The notes: generated by a model not told the origin, from the letters alone. Positions 16,451 through 27,502 are shown, numbered from the stretch's first letter. The stretch: DNA of 64,000 bases from Streptomyces sp. Ag109_O5-10 (GCF_900105755.1 NZ_FNTQ01000001.1:2170001-2234000), one strand, 5' to 3'. A program made the numbers and translations.

Positions 16451-17728
16451 TCAGCGCTGGTAGCGGGCCAGTACCAGGTTGCCGTCCTTCTCCAGGCGCC
16501 GGCGGAGTTCGTCGAGGCCGACGGCGCCGCTGTAGTACTCCTGGAGGGCCGGGGTGGCCACCTTGTCCTTCCACTCGGGGTAGCCGCGGACCGTCTGGGC
16601 GGGGGCCGGGCTGAGGTGTCCGGCCAGGGCGGTGCCGGTGGCCCAGCCGTACTTGGCGGTGTGCAGGGCGGGGTCCTGCAGGGCCTGGGTGCCGGTGGGC
16701 AGCATCCAGTCGCCCAGCGCCAGCCGGACCATGTTCTCCGGCCGCAGCAGGAAGTCGATGAACTCGGCCGCCTCCCTCTTGTGCGGGCTGTCCGCGGCGA
16801 CGGACAGCGTCTGTGGGCTGACGCCCTGGGCGAGCCCGTCGGCACCGGCCGGGGCGGGCAGCACCTCCCAGTCGAAGCCCTTGGGTGCCTGCTGGACGAT
16901 CTGCTGGCGGTAGGAGAAGCCGAGCGGGACCATCGCGTACTTGCCGCCGAAGAAGCCCGGCAGGGTGTCCGAACCGCCGCTGCCCAGGGTGGAGCCGGGC
17001 GCGCTGTGGTCGATGTTCACCTGGTCGTGGACCGTGCGCGGCACGACCTGGTCGGCGGCCCCGAACCGCACGGTCACCTTGCCGTCGGCGCCCCGGCGGA
17101 AGAGCTGCCCGCCGGCCGACAGCGACAGGTTGAGCGTGGCGGACACCGGCTCCTTGAGCGGCCAGGCGACGCCGTACCTGCCGTCGCCGGAGAGCCGCTT
17201 GGTGATCTTCCGGAACTCCACCCATGTCCAGGGGTGTGCGGGGGTGGGGATCCGCACCCCGGCCTCGGCGAGCCAGGTCCTGTTGGCGATCAGTACCCGC
17301 GGTTCCTGGAGGAAGGGCACCCCGTAGATGCCGTTCCCGAAGGTCGTCGTCCGCCAACTGCGCTGCGGTATGTCGGACTTCAGGCGGTGGGACAGCAGAC
17401 CGGAGAGGTCGGCGAGGTAGCCGCCATAGGCGAAGTCCGCGAGGTCGTCGGAGGCGTCGTGGATGATGTCCGGCGCCTCCCCGCCCTCGAAGGAGGTCAG
17501 CAGCTGGTCGTGGACACTGTCCCAACTGCCCTGGACGTACTCGACCTTGACGTCCCTGTGGGTGGCGTTCCACTCCTTCACCAGCTCCTTGTTGGCGGCG
17601 ACCGACTCGTCCTGCCAGGCCAGGGACTGGAACCGCAGGGTGACGGGGCCGCCGGTGCGGGCGGCGGAGGTGCAGCCCGCGAGCAGCAGGAGGAGTGCGA
17701 CGACGGCCGAGCCGATCCGGGTGCGCAT
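16451..17728 (-). CDS. Sugar ABC transporter, extracellular binding lipoprotein
   Basis: The 425-residue lipoprotein has a short signal peptide ending in the lipobox LAGC (Cys19). It is a family-1 solute-binding protein: FQSLAWQDES at the start, GGEAPDIIHDAS, NGIYGVPFLQEP and DFLLRPENM near the C-terminus are typical sites. It would bind a mono- or oligosaccharide for the two permeases encoded upstream, but the sugar cannot be read from sequence. Its ATG overlaps the permease stop (ATGA). Confidence 0.9.
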   Translation of the reverse strand: MRTRIGSAVVALLLLLAGCTSAARTGGPVTLRFQSLAWQDESVAANKELVKEWNATHRDVKVEYVQGSWDSVHDQLLTSFEGGEAPDIIHDASDDLADFAYGGYLADLSGLLSHRLKSDIPQRSWRTTTFGNGIYGVPFLQEPRVLIANRTWLAEAGVRIPTPAHPWTWVEFRKITKRLSGDGRYGVAWPLKEPVSATLNLSLSAGGQLFRRGADGKVTVRFGAADQVVPRTVHDQVNIDHSAPGSTLGSGGSDTLPGFFGGKYAMVPLGFSYRQQIVQQAPKGFDWEVLPAPAGADGLAQGVSPQTLSVAADSPHKREAAEFIDFLLRPENMVRLALGDWMLPTGTQALQDPALHTAKYGWATGTALAGHLSPAPAQTVRGYPEWKDKVATPALQEYYSGAVGLDELRRRLEKDGNLVLARYQR

Positions 17729-18561
17729 CAGCTCTTCACCGCCCCGGCGAGCATCCCGCCCGTGATCCGCCGCTGGACCAGCGCGAAGACGACCAGCGAG
17801 GGCAGGGTGGCGAGGAAGGCGGCGGCCGCCAGCGGGCCCAGGTCGGCGACGCCCTCCGCCCCGATGAAGTGGGTGAGGACGACCGGCAGGGTCTGCTTCT
17901 CCGGAGTCTTCAGCAGCACCAGCGCGAAGAAGAACTCGTTCCATGCGGTGACGAAGGCGAACAGCCCGGTCGCCACGATCCCGGGCGCCAGCAGCGGTGC
18001 CGTCACCGACACCAGCGTCCGCAGCCGGCCGGCCCCGTCGACGGCCGCCGCCTCCTCCAGTTCCACGGGCACCGCGCGGACGTATCCGACGAGCATCCAC
18101 AGCGCGAACGGCAGCGCCCACACCACGTACACCAGCACCAGCCCGAACAGGGAGTCGACGAGCCGTAGGTTCTTCAGCACCAGGAACAGCGGGATGATCA
18201 CCAGGACGAACGGGAACGCCTGGCTGATCACCACCCACCCGGTCGCCGCCCGGGAGAGAGCGGTGCGGCGCCGGGCCATGACGTACGCCATCGGGGTCGC
18301 GAGCACGACGGCGATCAGCGCGGCGCCGAGCGCGGCGAGCAGCGAGTTGAGGCCGGCGCGCAGCAGGGGCTGCTCGTCGAAGGCCTGGCGGAAGTTGTCC
18401 AGGGTGGGGTGCCTGGGGATCCAGGTCGGATGCAGACTGCCGAGCTCCTGCGGGGACTTGAAGGCGGTGGAGAGCAGCCACAGGAGCGGGAAGGCCAGGA
18501 AGACAAGATAGGCGAGCAGGGCCGCGTACTGGCCGGCGCGGGCTGCGGTACGGGTCCTCAC
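17728..18561 (-). CDS. Sugar ABC transporter permease, MalG type
   Basis: The 277-residue inner-membrane permease has six predicted membrane segments starting near residue 11. The coupling motif with EEAAAVDGAGRLRTLVSVTAP is the EAA loop of carbohydrate importers. It overlaps both neighbours by four bases, forming a single translational unit with the other permease and the binding protein. Confidence 0.92.
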   Translation of the reverse strand: MRTRTAARAGQYAALLAYLVFLAFPLLWLLSTAFKSPQELGSLHPTWIPRHPTLDNFRQAFDEQPLLRAGLNSLLAALGAALIAVVLATPMAYVMARRRTALSRAATGWVVISQAFPFVLVIIPLFLVLKNLRLVDSLFGLVLVYVVWALPFALWMLVGYVRAVPVELEEAAAVDGAGRLRTLVSVTAPLLAPGIVATGLFAFVTAWNEFFFALVLLKTPEKQTLPVVLTHFIGAEGVADLGPLAAAAFLATLPSLVVFALVQRRITGGMLAGAVKS

Positions 18562-19478
18562 GCGTCCTCACCGCCCCGCAGCCGGCCGGTCAGGAAGACG
18601 GCCAGCAGCACCGCGATCACCGCGACCATCACACAGCCCATCGCTGCCGCATACCCGAACTGGCCGTAGCGGAAGGCCTCCTCGTAGGCGAAGAGCATCG
18701 GCAGCCGGGTCTTGCCGCCGGGGCCGCCGTTGGTCAGGACGTAGACCAGGGCGAAGGAGTTGAAGTTCCAGATCAGGTTGAGTGCGGTGACGGCCAGCGC
18801 GATGGGCCTCAGGGCGGGCCAGGTGACCGCGCGGAAGCGGCGCCAGGCGCCGGCGCCGTCCACGGCGGCCGCCTCGTGCAGTTCGCGCGGGGTGTTCTGG
18901 AGTCCGGCCAGCAGGGCGACGGTGGTCTGCGGCATCCCGGCCCAGACGCCGACGACGATCACGGCGGGCAGGGCGGTGCCGAGACCGCTCAGCCAGTCCC
19001 GGCCGTCGCCGAGGCCGAGGTCGCGCAGGGTCACGTTGAGGACACCCGCGTCGGGGTTGTAGACCAGCCGCCAGATGATGCCGACGACGACCTCGGGCAT
19101 CGCCCACGGCACGATCGCGAGCGCGCGGGCCAGCCAGCGCAGCCGCAACTCCTGGTCGAGGAGGAGGGCGAGGCCGAGAGCGAGCAGGAACTGGGGCACG
19201 GTCACGCCGACGGCCCAGACCAGGCCGATCCGGAACGACTCCCAGAAGAGGGTGTCGTGCAGCAGGTCCCGGAAGTTGAGACCGCCGATCCACCGCGTCG
19301 CCGCGGTCCGGCCCGACTGGGCGTCGGTGAACGCCAGCAGGATCCCGTAGAGCAGCGGACCGACGCTCAGCACGAGGATCGGGATCAGGGCGGGCAGGAC
19401 CAGGAACCAGGCGCCGCGGCCGTTGACACGGGCGGCGGCCGGCCGCCCCGCACTCGCCACGTCGGTAACCAATGCCAC
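18558..19478 (-). CDS. Sugar ABC transporter permease, MalF type
   Basis: This 306-residue permease has about six membrane segments and the EAA loop ELHEAAAVDGAGAWRRFRAVT. I place the start at the GTG after AAAGGGGG on the minus strand, just before the hydrophobic segment FLVLPALIPILVLSVGPLLY. The operon has no ATP-binding gene and no regulator. Streptomyces sugar importers commonly share the MsiK ATPase encoded elsewhere, so that is the probable partner. Confidence 0.9.
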   Translation of the reverse strand: MALVTDVASAGRPAAARVNGRGAWFLVLPALIPILVLSVGPLLYGILLAFTDAQSGRTAATRWIGGLNFRDLLHDTLFWESFRIGLVWAVGVTVPQFLLALGLALLLDQELRLRWLARALAIVPWAMPEVVVGIIWRLVYNPDAGVLNVTLRDLGLGDGRDWLSGLGTALPAVIVVGVWAGMPQTTVALLAGLQNTPRELHEAAAVDGAGAWRRFRAVTWPALRPIALAVTALNLIWNFNSFALVYVLTNGGPGGKTRLPMLFAYEEAFRYGQFGYAAAMGCVMVAVIAVLLAVFLTGRLRGGEDA

Positions 19479-19669
19479 GTCGTCCCCCTTTGCGCGGCCC
19501 GGCCGGGCCTGGACATGGTCGTGAAGGCCGGTTGCCCCGTCAAGACACCGCGCACACCGTCCCACCTCCGCGGATGCGAGACTGGCCGCCGGACGGCGAG
19601 AAGGCGACGCCGTGTGCACCCGCACAGCGGCGGGCACCCGGGCGCCGGGAACGGACACGGAGGCGGGCG

Positions 19670-20533
19670 ATGGACGAGGCACGGGCGCGGGACGTACTGG
19701 CCGCGGCGGGTGTCCTGCCCGGTGCGGCGGCCGACGCCCCGCTCCTGGCGCTGGGCGAGAACGCGGTGTTCGCGGCCGGGGACCTGGTGGTGAAGGTCGG
19801 CCGGGACGCCGAGCTCCTCGACCGGGCCCGGCGTGAGCTGGCGATCGCCGGATGGCTGGCGGAGGCGGACGTACCGGCCGTACGCGCCGCCGAGCCGAAG
19901 GCGCTGCTCGTCGCAGGCCACCCGGTGACGGTGTGGCACCGGCTGCCGGATCCGGTGCGGCCGGCCGAGCCGCGGGATCTGGCCGAACTGCTGCGGATCG
20001 TGCACGCCCTGCCCTCTCCTCCCTTCGCGTTGCCGCCCCGCGAGCTGCTGGACGGTGTGGAGCGCTGGCTGCGGCTGGCCGGCGCGGCGATCGACCCCGC
20101 CGACGCGGCGTATCTCCGGGAGCGCCGGGACGGTTTCGCCGCGGCCGCGGCCGCGCTGACACCCCATCTGACACCGGGGCCGATCCACGGGGACGCGCTC
20201 CCCCGCAATGTGCACGTCGGCCCGGACGGCCCGGTCCTGGTCGACCTGGAGACCTTCTCCTCGGACCTGCGCGAGCACGACCTGGTGGTGATGGCACTGT
20301 CCCGCGACCGGTACGGGCTGCCCGCCGAGGGGTACGACGCGTTCACCCAGGCCTATGGATGGGATGTGCGGGAGTGGGAGGGGTGCGGCGTGCTGCGCGG
20401 TGCCCGGGAGACGGCGAGCTGCGCATGGGTCGCCCAGCACGCCCCGAGCAACCCGAAGGCCCTGGCGGAATTCGAGCGCCGGGTGGCGTCGCTACGGGAG
20501 GGCGACGAGTCGGTGCGGTGGTATCCCTTCTGA
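19670..20533 (+). CDS. Aminoglycoside phosphotransferase-family kinase
   Basis: The 287-residue protein has the kinase-like fold of APH enzymes. The N-lobe includes ENAVFAAGDLVVKVGRD with the ATP-contacting Lys. The catalytic loop is IHGDALPRNVHV (about residues 174-185) and the metal-binding segment is LVDLETFSSD. It would phosphorylate a small molecule or peptide hydroxyl; calling it an antibiotic-resistance gene is not justified. It is divergent from the sugar transporter and followed by a stem-loop. Confidence 0.85.
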   Translation: MDEARARDVLAAAGVLPGAAADAPLLALGENAVFAAGDLVVKVGRDAELLDRARRELAIAGWLAEADVPAVRAAEPKALLVAGHPVTVWHRLPDPVRPAEPRDLAELLRIVHALPSPPFALPPRELLDGVERWLRLAGAAIDPADAAYLRERRDGFAAAAAALTPHLTPGPIHGDALPRNVHVGPDGPVLVDLETFSSDLREHDLVVMALSRDRYGLPAEGYDAFTQAYGWDVREWEGCGVLRGARETASCAWVAQHAPSNPKALAEFERRVASLREGDESVRWYPF

Positions 20534-20534
20534 A

Positions 20535-20559
20535 CCACGGCGCCCCTTCAGGGGCGTGG
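20535..20559. terminator. Stem-loop after the APH-family gene
   Basis: CCACG-GC-GCCCCT pairs with AGGGGC-GTGG around TC, starting two bases after the TGA. The GCCCCT/AGGGGC core resembles the intergenic hairpin seen at 27431 and 38251. Confidence 0.6.
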
Positions 20560-20645
20560 AGTTGTGTCCCTGTGCGTCTCCGCCGCGTGGGCGCGCCCAG
20601 CCCCCACCGGCCCGCGGCAAACGAACCACGTGACCGGCCCGGCAC

Positions 20646-21365
20646 TCAGACGGCGCCGGCCAGTTCCCGCAACGGCCACGCCCCGTCCACCACCGCGTCG
20701 GCCTCCCCCTTGCGCCGCAAGAACTGCTGGAAGTCCGCCGCCCACTGCGCGTACCACTCCACCTGGCGCCGGTGCAGCTCCGCCGGACCCAGCGCCGCGA
20801 TCTTCGGGTGCCGCTCGGCTATCGCACCGGCCAGGCGCGCCGCGGCGAGCGCGTCGGCCGAGGCGTTGTGGGCGGCGGCGAGGGTGATGCCGTACTCGGC
20901 GCACACCGCTTCCAGGTTCCGCTTGCCGCGGCGGTAGCGGTCGACCCAGCGGTCGATGGTGTACGGGTCGACGACCGGTGCCGGGTCGAGGCCGCCGAGG
21001 CGGTCGGAGAGGGACGGCAGTCCGTGCCGGCGCAGCTCCGCCGAGAGCAGGGTGAGGTCGAAGGTCGCGTTGTAGGCGACGACCGGGACGCCCGTCTTCC
21101 AGTAGCCGGTGAGGACGTCCGCGAGGGCGTCGGCGACCTGGTCGGCCGGTCTGCCCTCGGCCGCCGCCCGCTCGTTGCTGATGCCGTGCACCGCGACCGC
21201 TTCGGCCGGGATCTCCACGCCCGGATCCGCCAGCCACTCGCGGCGGCCCAGTTCCTGCCCGGCCCTGACCTCGATCACGGCCCCCGTGACGATCCGCGCC
21301 TCGCGCGGATCCGTACCCGTCGTCTCCAGGTCGAAGCCGATCAGGAGCTCCTGGTGCCAGCCCAT
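20646..21365 (-). CDS. DnaQ-family 3'-5' exonuclease (DEDDh)
   Basis: The 239-residue protein has the DEDDh motifs: GFDLETTGTD (Exo I, Asp and Glu), YNATFDLTLL (Exo II, Asp) and HNASADALAA with the preceding His (Exo III). It resembles the epsilon proofreading domain but is a stand-alone exonuclease. The ATG start follows GAAGGGGGG on the minus strand. It lies 115 bases downstream of the HEPN gene on the same strand and could be cotranscribed with it. Substrate, DNA or RNA, is not evident. Confidence 0.9.
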   Translation of the reverse strand: MGWHQELLIGFDLETTGTDPREARIVTGAVIEVRAGQELGRREWLADPGVEIPAEAVAVHGISNERAAAEGRPADQVADALADVLTGYWKTGVPVVAYNATFDLTLLSAELRRHGLPSLSDRLGGLDPAPVVDPYTIDRWVDRYRRGKRNLEAVCAEYGITLAAAHNASADALAAARLAGAIAERHPKIAALGPAELHRRQVEWYAQWAADFQQFLRRKGEADAVVDGAWPLRELAGAV

Positions 21366-21480
21366 GGGCGGCCCCCCTTCTTGGTGGTGCTTTCCCCCAG
21401 TGGTCTCCACCCTCGCATGCCCCACTGACAATCAGAGGACCGCGTTCCGCTTACCCACGGGTCACCGTCGCGGGCACGCG

Positions 21481-22722
21481 TCAGGACACCGGGCGCGAAT
21501 CCGCCCAAGCCGTCTCGAACTCCTCGCGGTACGTCGGGAAGAGACCTGTTTCCACGACGTCGTCCGACTTGACCACCTTGCTGCCGTTGCGGAGCACCAG
21601 CACCGGTGACTCCATCCCGCGCGCCCCGCGCAGATAGGACTGGATGATCCCGACGCCGTCGGCGCCGTCCCCGTCGACCAGGTAGGCGGAGAAGCGGGGG
21701 GTGTCGTCGTACACCTGGATCTCGAAGGCGCCCGGATCGCGCAGCCGGGAGCGGACGCGGCGCATGTGGAGGATGTTCATCTCGACCGAGCGGGCCAGCT
21801 CGCCCCGTTTCATCCCGAGTTCGCGCTCTCGGCGCTTGACCGCGCTGGAGGCGGGGTTGAGGAAGAGGAGGCGGACCCGGCAGCCGGTCTCGGCGAGGCG
21901 CACCAGCCGGCGGCCGGAGAAGTTCTGCACGAGCAGGTTGAGGCCGATGCCGATGGCGTCCAGGCGACGGGCCCCGCCGAAGAGGTCCTCGGCCGGGAAC
22001 TGGCGCATGAGGCGGACCCGGTCGGGGTGGACGGCGACGACGTCGGCGTAGCGGTCGCCGACCAGGTCCTCCACCGCGTCCACCGGCAGCCGGCGTGCCG
22101 AGGGCACGTCGCCGCCCGCGCCGAGCATCTCCAGGAGCCGGGCGGAGGCACGCTCGGCCTGGTCGAGGACGGCCCCGGACAGCGCCCGGTTGCGGGAGAC
22201 GACGTTGCGGGTCACCTCCAGCTCGTCCAGCGCGAGTTCGACGTCCCGGCGCTCGTCGAAGTACGGCTCGAAGCACGGCCAGTGCTGGACCATCAGCTCG
22301 CGCAGCTGCGGCAGGGTGAGGAAGCTGAGCACGTTGTCGTCGGCGGGATCGAGCAGGTACCCCTTGCGGCGGCTGACCTCGCGCACGGCGACGGCCCGCT
22401 GGACCCACTCCTGGCCGGCCGGGCCGGCGGCGGCGACCACCCACTCGTCGCCGTGGACGGGTTCGTAGATGGGCCGCAGCACGGCGGCCACGACCGCGCG
22501 CATCCGCTGCTCGACGAGGTTCAGCCAGATGTAGGCCCGGCCGGCCCGCTGGGCGCGCGTACGCACCTCCAGCCAGGCGTCGGCGTCCCACTCCAGCTCC
22601 GGCCCGATGGAGCCCGTGGCGTCCATCGGCCGGGCCAGGGACACCGCGCCGGGCGGGACGTCTGTGGAGTTCCCCTCGTGACCCTCGTCACCAGGGGGCA
22701 GCTCCAGGCCTCCCGAGCCCAC
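21481..22722 (-). CDS. SAV2148-type HEPN protein with DUF5919-like C-terminal domain
   Basis: The 413-residue protein starts at GTG after GGAAGG; a TTG start 14 codons upstream is less likely. Its first 30 residues are Gly/Pro/acidic. A helical HEPN-like domain follows, with a candidate catalytic R-x6-H motif RPIYEPVH (Arg83, His90). The C-terminal third (CRVRLLFLNPAS, VEMNILHMRRV, QVYDDTPRFSAYL, LFPTYREEFETAW) looks like DUF5919, a phospholipase-D-like or sensor domain. HEPN domains with this motif are often RNases. The gene is conserved in Streptomyces, which argues against a mobile defence gene. Activity is inference. Confidence 0.8.
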   Translation of the reverse strand: MGSGGLELPPGDEGHEGNSTDVPPGAVSLARPMDATGSIGPELEWDADAWLEVRTRAQRAGRAYIWLNLVEQRMRAVVAAVLRPIYEPVHGDEWVVAAAGPAGQEWVQRAVAVREVSRRKGYLLDPADDNVLSFLTLPQLRELMVQHWPCFEPYFDERRDVELALDELEVTRNVVSRNRALSGAVLDQAERASARLLEMLGAGGDVPSARRLPVDAVEDLVGDRYADVVAVHPDRVRLMRQFPAEDLFGGARRLDAIGIGLNLLVQNFSGRRLVRLAETGCRVRLLFLNPASSAVKRRERELGMKRGELARSVEMNILHMRRVRSRLRDPGAFEIQVYDDTPRFSAYLVDGDGADGVGIIQSYLRGARGMESPVLVLRNGSKVVKSDDVVETGLFPTYREEFETAWADSRPVS

Positions 22723-22824
22723 CCGTGCACCGCCTTCCGCTCCCCCGAGCTCTCCCTGTGCCAACGATCAAGGAAGGGTACTCCGGGAGTGGTCGGCGGT
22801 GCAGCCGGATGGACAGGTCGTTTC

Positions 22825-24165
22825 TCAACTACCGTTTCCGGGCTGACCGTTCTGATCAGCAAGAGCTGCCGGAGTGAGCGGATTCATAGCGGTGACATCG
22901 CGCGGGGCGATGGAGAAGCCCTGCCAGTGGACCGGCATCGGCTGCTGGTCCTCGTCGCGCGCGATGTGGTGGAAACCCACGTTCACCCAGACCACGGGGT
23001 TGGTGAGGGTCTGCCCGTTCACGAACTTGTCGACGGTCTTGGGGTGACCGCTCGGGCAGCCCGGGTTGTTACTGGCGAACTGCTCGCACTTGTCGTACTG
23101 GGTGAAGTAGACGTCGTGCGAAGTGAAGGCGTGGCCCGGGTACTTGTTGCTGGCACCCCGAACGATCTCGTAGGACCGCGCGTGCCCGTCCTTGTTCTTG
23201 CCGGCCGTGCTGACCACCCGCCACCAGCGCATGTTCTCGGCGTCGCCGGCGAGTTCCTTGGTGACATCGGTGAGGGTGGTCTTGTCGGTGGGCGCCTCCT
23301 GGCCGCGCGTGGGGGCGCTGACCTTCGAGTCGTACTGTTCGACACGGCTCTTGGAGGAGCCGTCGAGGTCGAAGTCCAGCTTCCAGAAGACGTTGTGAGC
23401 GTGACTGGTGGCGTAGGCGTGGGCGCCCTTGCCTATCGGCCAGCCGCGGCCGTCCCCGGCGTCGTAGTCGCCCGGCGAGAGGCTGCCGGTGGCGCCGACG
23501 TTCATGTTGATCGTGCCGTCGTCCTGGAACCGCCACTCGGTCATGTACTCGTACCAGCCGACCTTGTTGACGGTGTAGATGAGCAGGTCCTTGCCCTGCT
23601 GCTGGTACACCCGGTTGCCGGTGTCGGCCTGCATCCGGTACGCGTGGCCACGCGAACGGGTGGTGGTGCACAGGCCGTTGACGTTGGGGTGGGCCGGGTC
23701 CCAGGCCTCGGGGACCTTGACGGTCTTGATGGTGCCGCCGGGGCACTCGGCCGAGTCGAGCGGCACCAGGCCCTGGGCGAACCCGAAGCCGGTCAGGTCG
23801 TCGTACTCGACGCTGCCGTCGTCGTAGGGGACGTCGATCTGCGCGAGGCGGGCGCTGGAGAGGACCTTGATGGGGGCCGACTCGCCCTTGGGCTGGTAGG
23901 AGATGTGCTCCAGGACGAGTCCGGCCTTGCTGTCGTAGCGCCAGCACATCCGCCAGGTGGTCCCGGTCGAGAGCTTCTGCTCGATCCGGTAGGCGGCCGA
24001 GCAGTCGGCGGCGGCCGCGGCGGCCCGCTTCGGCTGGGCGACGGCGGGTCCGGCCGCGGTGGTGGCGCCGGCGGCCAGCGCGACCGCGGCCAGGCCCACC
24101 GCGGCCGTCCTGCGGGCATGACGGATTCTGGGCACGCGCGTGCTCGCGCGCAGGTTCACGGGCAT
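22825..24165 (-). CDS. Secreted catalytic domain of a copper amine oxidase
   Basis: The 446-residue protein has a Sec/Tat-like signal ending around AVAQ-P and only the large C-terminal beta-sandwich of copper amine oxidases. Copper ligands are His255 and His257 (SHAHN) and His400 (GFHHIARDED). The probable catalytic base is Asp123 in DLTGFG, and VPYDD, CPGG and PMP motifs are conserved. The topaquinone precursor is Tyr205, but its context is W-Y-E-Y instead of the usual N-Y-D/E-Y. Members oxidise primary amines to aldehydes with H2O2 release. The usual N-terminal N2/N3 domains are missing here and appear in the gene just upstream. Confidence 0.85.
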   Translation of the reverse strand: MPVNLRASTRVPRIRHARRTAAVGLAAVALAAGATTAAGPAVAQPKRAAAAAADCSAAYRIEQKLSTGTTWRMCWRYDSKAGLVLEHISYQPKGESAPIKVLSSARLAQIDVPYDDGSVEYDDLTGFGFAQGLVPLDSAECPGGTIKTVKVPEAWDPAHPNVNGLCTTTRSRGHAYRMQADTGNRVYQQQGKDLLIYTVNKVGWYEYMTEWRFQDDGTINMNVGATGSLSPGDYDAGDGRGWPIGKGAHAYATSHAHNVFWKLDFDLDGSSKSRVEQYDSKVSAPTRGQEAPTDKTTLTDVTKELAGDAENMRWWRVVSTAGKNKDGHARSYEIVRGASNKYPGHAFTSHDVYFTQYDKCEQFASNNPGCPSGHPKTVDKFVNGQTLTNPVVWVNVGFHHIARDEDQQPMPVHWQGFSIAPRDVTAMNPLTPAALADQNGQPGNGS

Positions 24166-24222
24166 GACGAAGTGACTCCTGGTACGGGAGATGCAGGTGG
24201 AAAGGTGAACGGAGGGGCCGGC

Positions 24223-25038
24223 TCAGCGGCCGAGCTTCACGACCTTGCGCGCGCTCAGGTCGACGATGAGCGACCTGGCGTCGATCCACGGCCCGTTCTT
24301 CACCTTCGGGAAGAGCCGCACACAGCGGTGCTGGCCGCATGTGCCGAGGGCGGCGGGCTGGGCGCCCGGAGTCGCGCGGTACACCGCGCTGTTGAGCAGC
24401 AGCTGCTGTTCCGGATCGGTCAGCGCGGTGCCGGTGGCGTCCTTGAAGTCCGCCTTCAGGCCGGCGCCGAGCGGGTCGGCGACCAGCAGCTTGATCGCCT
24501 CGACGTTCTCGTCGTGGCTGAGCGGCGGCTGGACGCCCTTGCTGCTGGTGGTGTGCTCGACCTTGCCGGTGTCGAGGTTGACGGTCCGGGTGACGAGGGT
24601 GTCGTCCCGGTAGTCGTAGAACGTCACGTCCGCGCGGCGCGGCGCGTCCGAGCTGTCCAGTTCGTTCGCGTCCGGCTCGGCGAGATCGACGCTGAGCCGC
24701 TGCGGGCCGCGCCGGCCCTCGACGTTCTCCCCGGCGCTGAACATCTGCTTGGTCAGAGCGAGTTGTTCGACGCGCCTGGTCTCGTCGTCGGTCAGCGGGT
24801 CGCTGCCCGTGCCCTTCTTCCCCTCGGCCGGCGCCTGTTCCACCACGCCCGGCTTGACGGCGTCCTGTCCCTGGCCCGCCTGCTGTGCGGCGACCGCGCC
24901 GTTCCCGTCGCCGCCTCCCGACTCGTTCGCCCCCGCCGTGCCCGGCAGGGTGATCCCGACCATCACGGCGGTCCCCGCGACCGCCAGTCCCGCACCGGCC
25001 ACCACCTTGCCCAGATGGCGGTGCACTATCTTGCGCAC
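24223..25038 (-). CDS. Secreted N2/N3-like domain protein, likely partner of the split amine oxidase
   Basis: The 271-residue protein starts at GTG and has a signal peptide (about residues 1-37) and a Gly/Gln-rich linker. The remainder matches the pattern of the small N2 and N3 domains of copper amine oxidases: PLTDDETRRVEQL, RLSVDLAEPD, RADVTFYDYRDD, VQPPLSHDENVEAIKLLVADP and a final WIDARSLIVDLSARKVV. In known enzymes these domains precede the catalytic domain in one chain. Here they end 57 bases before the separate catalytic-domain gene on the same strand. A secreted heteromeric oxidase is inferred. Confidence 0.72.
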   Translation of the reverse strand: MRKIVHRHLGKVVAGAGLAVAGTAVMVGITLPGTAGANESGGGDGNGAVAAQQAGQGQDAVKPGVVEQAPAEGKKGTGSDPLTDDETRRVEQLALTKQMFSAGENVEGRRGPQRLSVDLAEPDANELDSSDAPRRADVTFYDYRDDTLVTRTVNLDTGKVEHTTSSKGVQPPLSHDENVEAIKLLVADPLGAGLKADFKDATGTALTDPEQQLLLNSAVYRATPGAQPAALGTCGQHRCVRLFPKVKNGPWIDARSLIVDLSARKVVKLGR

Positions 25039-25234
25039 ATCTTCCCCCTACTCCCCCTCGGTCACAGGGAGTACGTGATTGCCCCACTGGTTCGGCACAC
25101 GTCGCCACACGGGCTGCTGTGTGCACTGGTCGCGGGGTAAGAGGGACGTAAGTCACGAGGGGTTCCATTACTTTCGGGCAGACTCATGACCAAGGCGCCC
25201 CCGGGCGCAGGACACACCTGGAAGAGTCGACTTC

Positions 25235-27343
<2,109 letters not shown>

Positions 27344-27430
27344 GGATGCGTGCTCCGACGGGCCGTTGGGCAGGTGCGGGCCGTTGGGGGCTGGTCCCGT
27401 CCACGCGGTGGAGCCGCGGAGTCGACACGA

Positions 27431-27453
27431 CCCCGCGCCCCTTTGGGGCGGGG
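27431..27453. terminator. GC-rich stem-loop after glgX (dispersed Streptomyces hairpin)
   Basis: CCCCGCGCCCC-TTT-GGGGCGGGG forms an almost perfect stem with one bulged base. The CGCGCCCC-TTT-GGGGCG core recurs at 38251. It lies in the 159-base gap before treY. Confidence 0.65.
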
Positions 27454-27502
27454 TACCGCACCCCGTGACACAGAAGCCGACCAGACGGGTACATACGTCC
27501 GC

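Noticed and set aside
19670..20533. Antibiotic-resistance gene
   Set aside because: It has the APH fold, but most such Streptomyces kinases have no known resistance role and nothing nearby suggests drug production.
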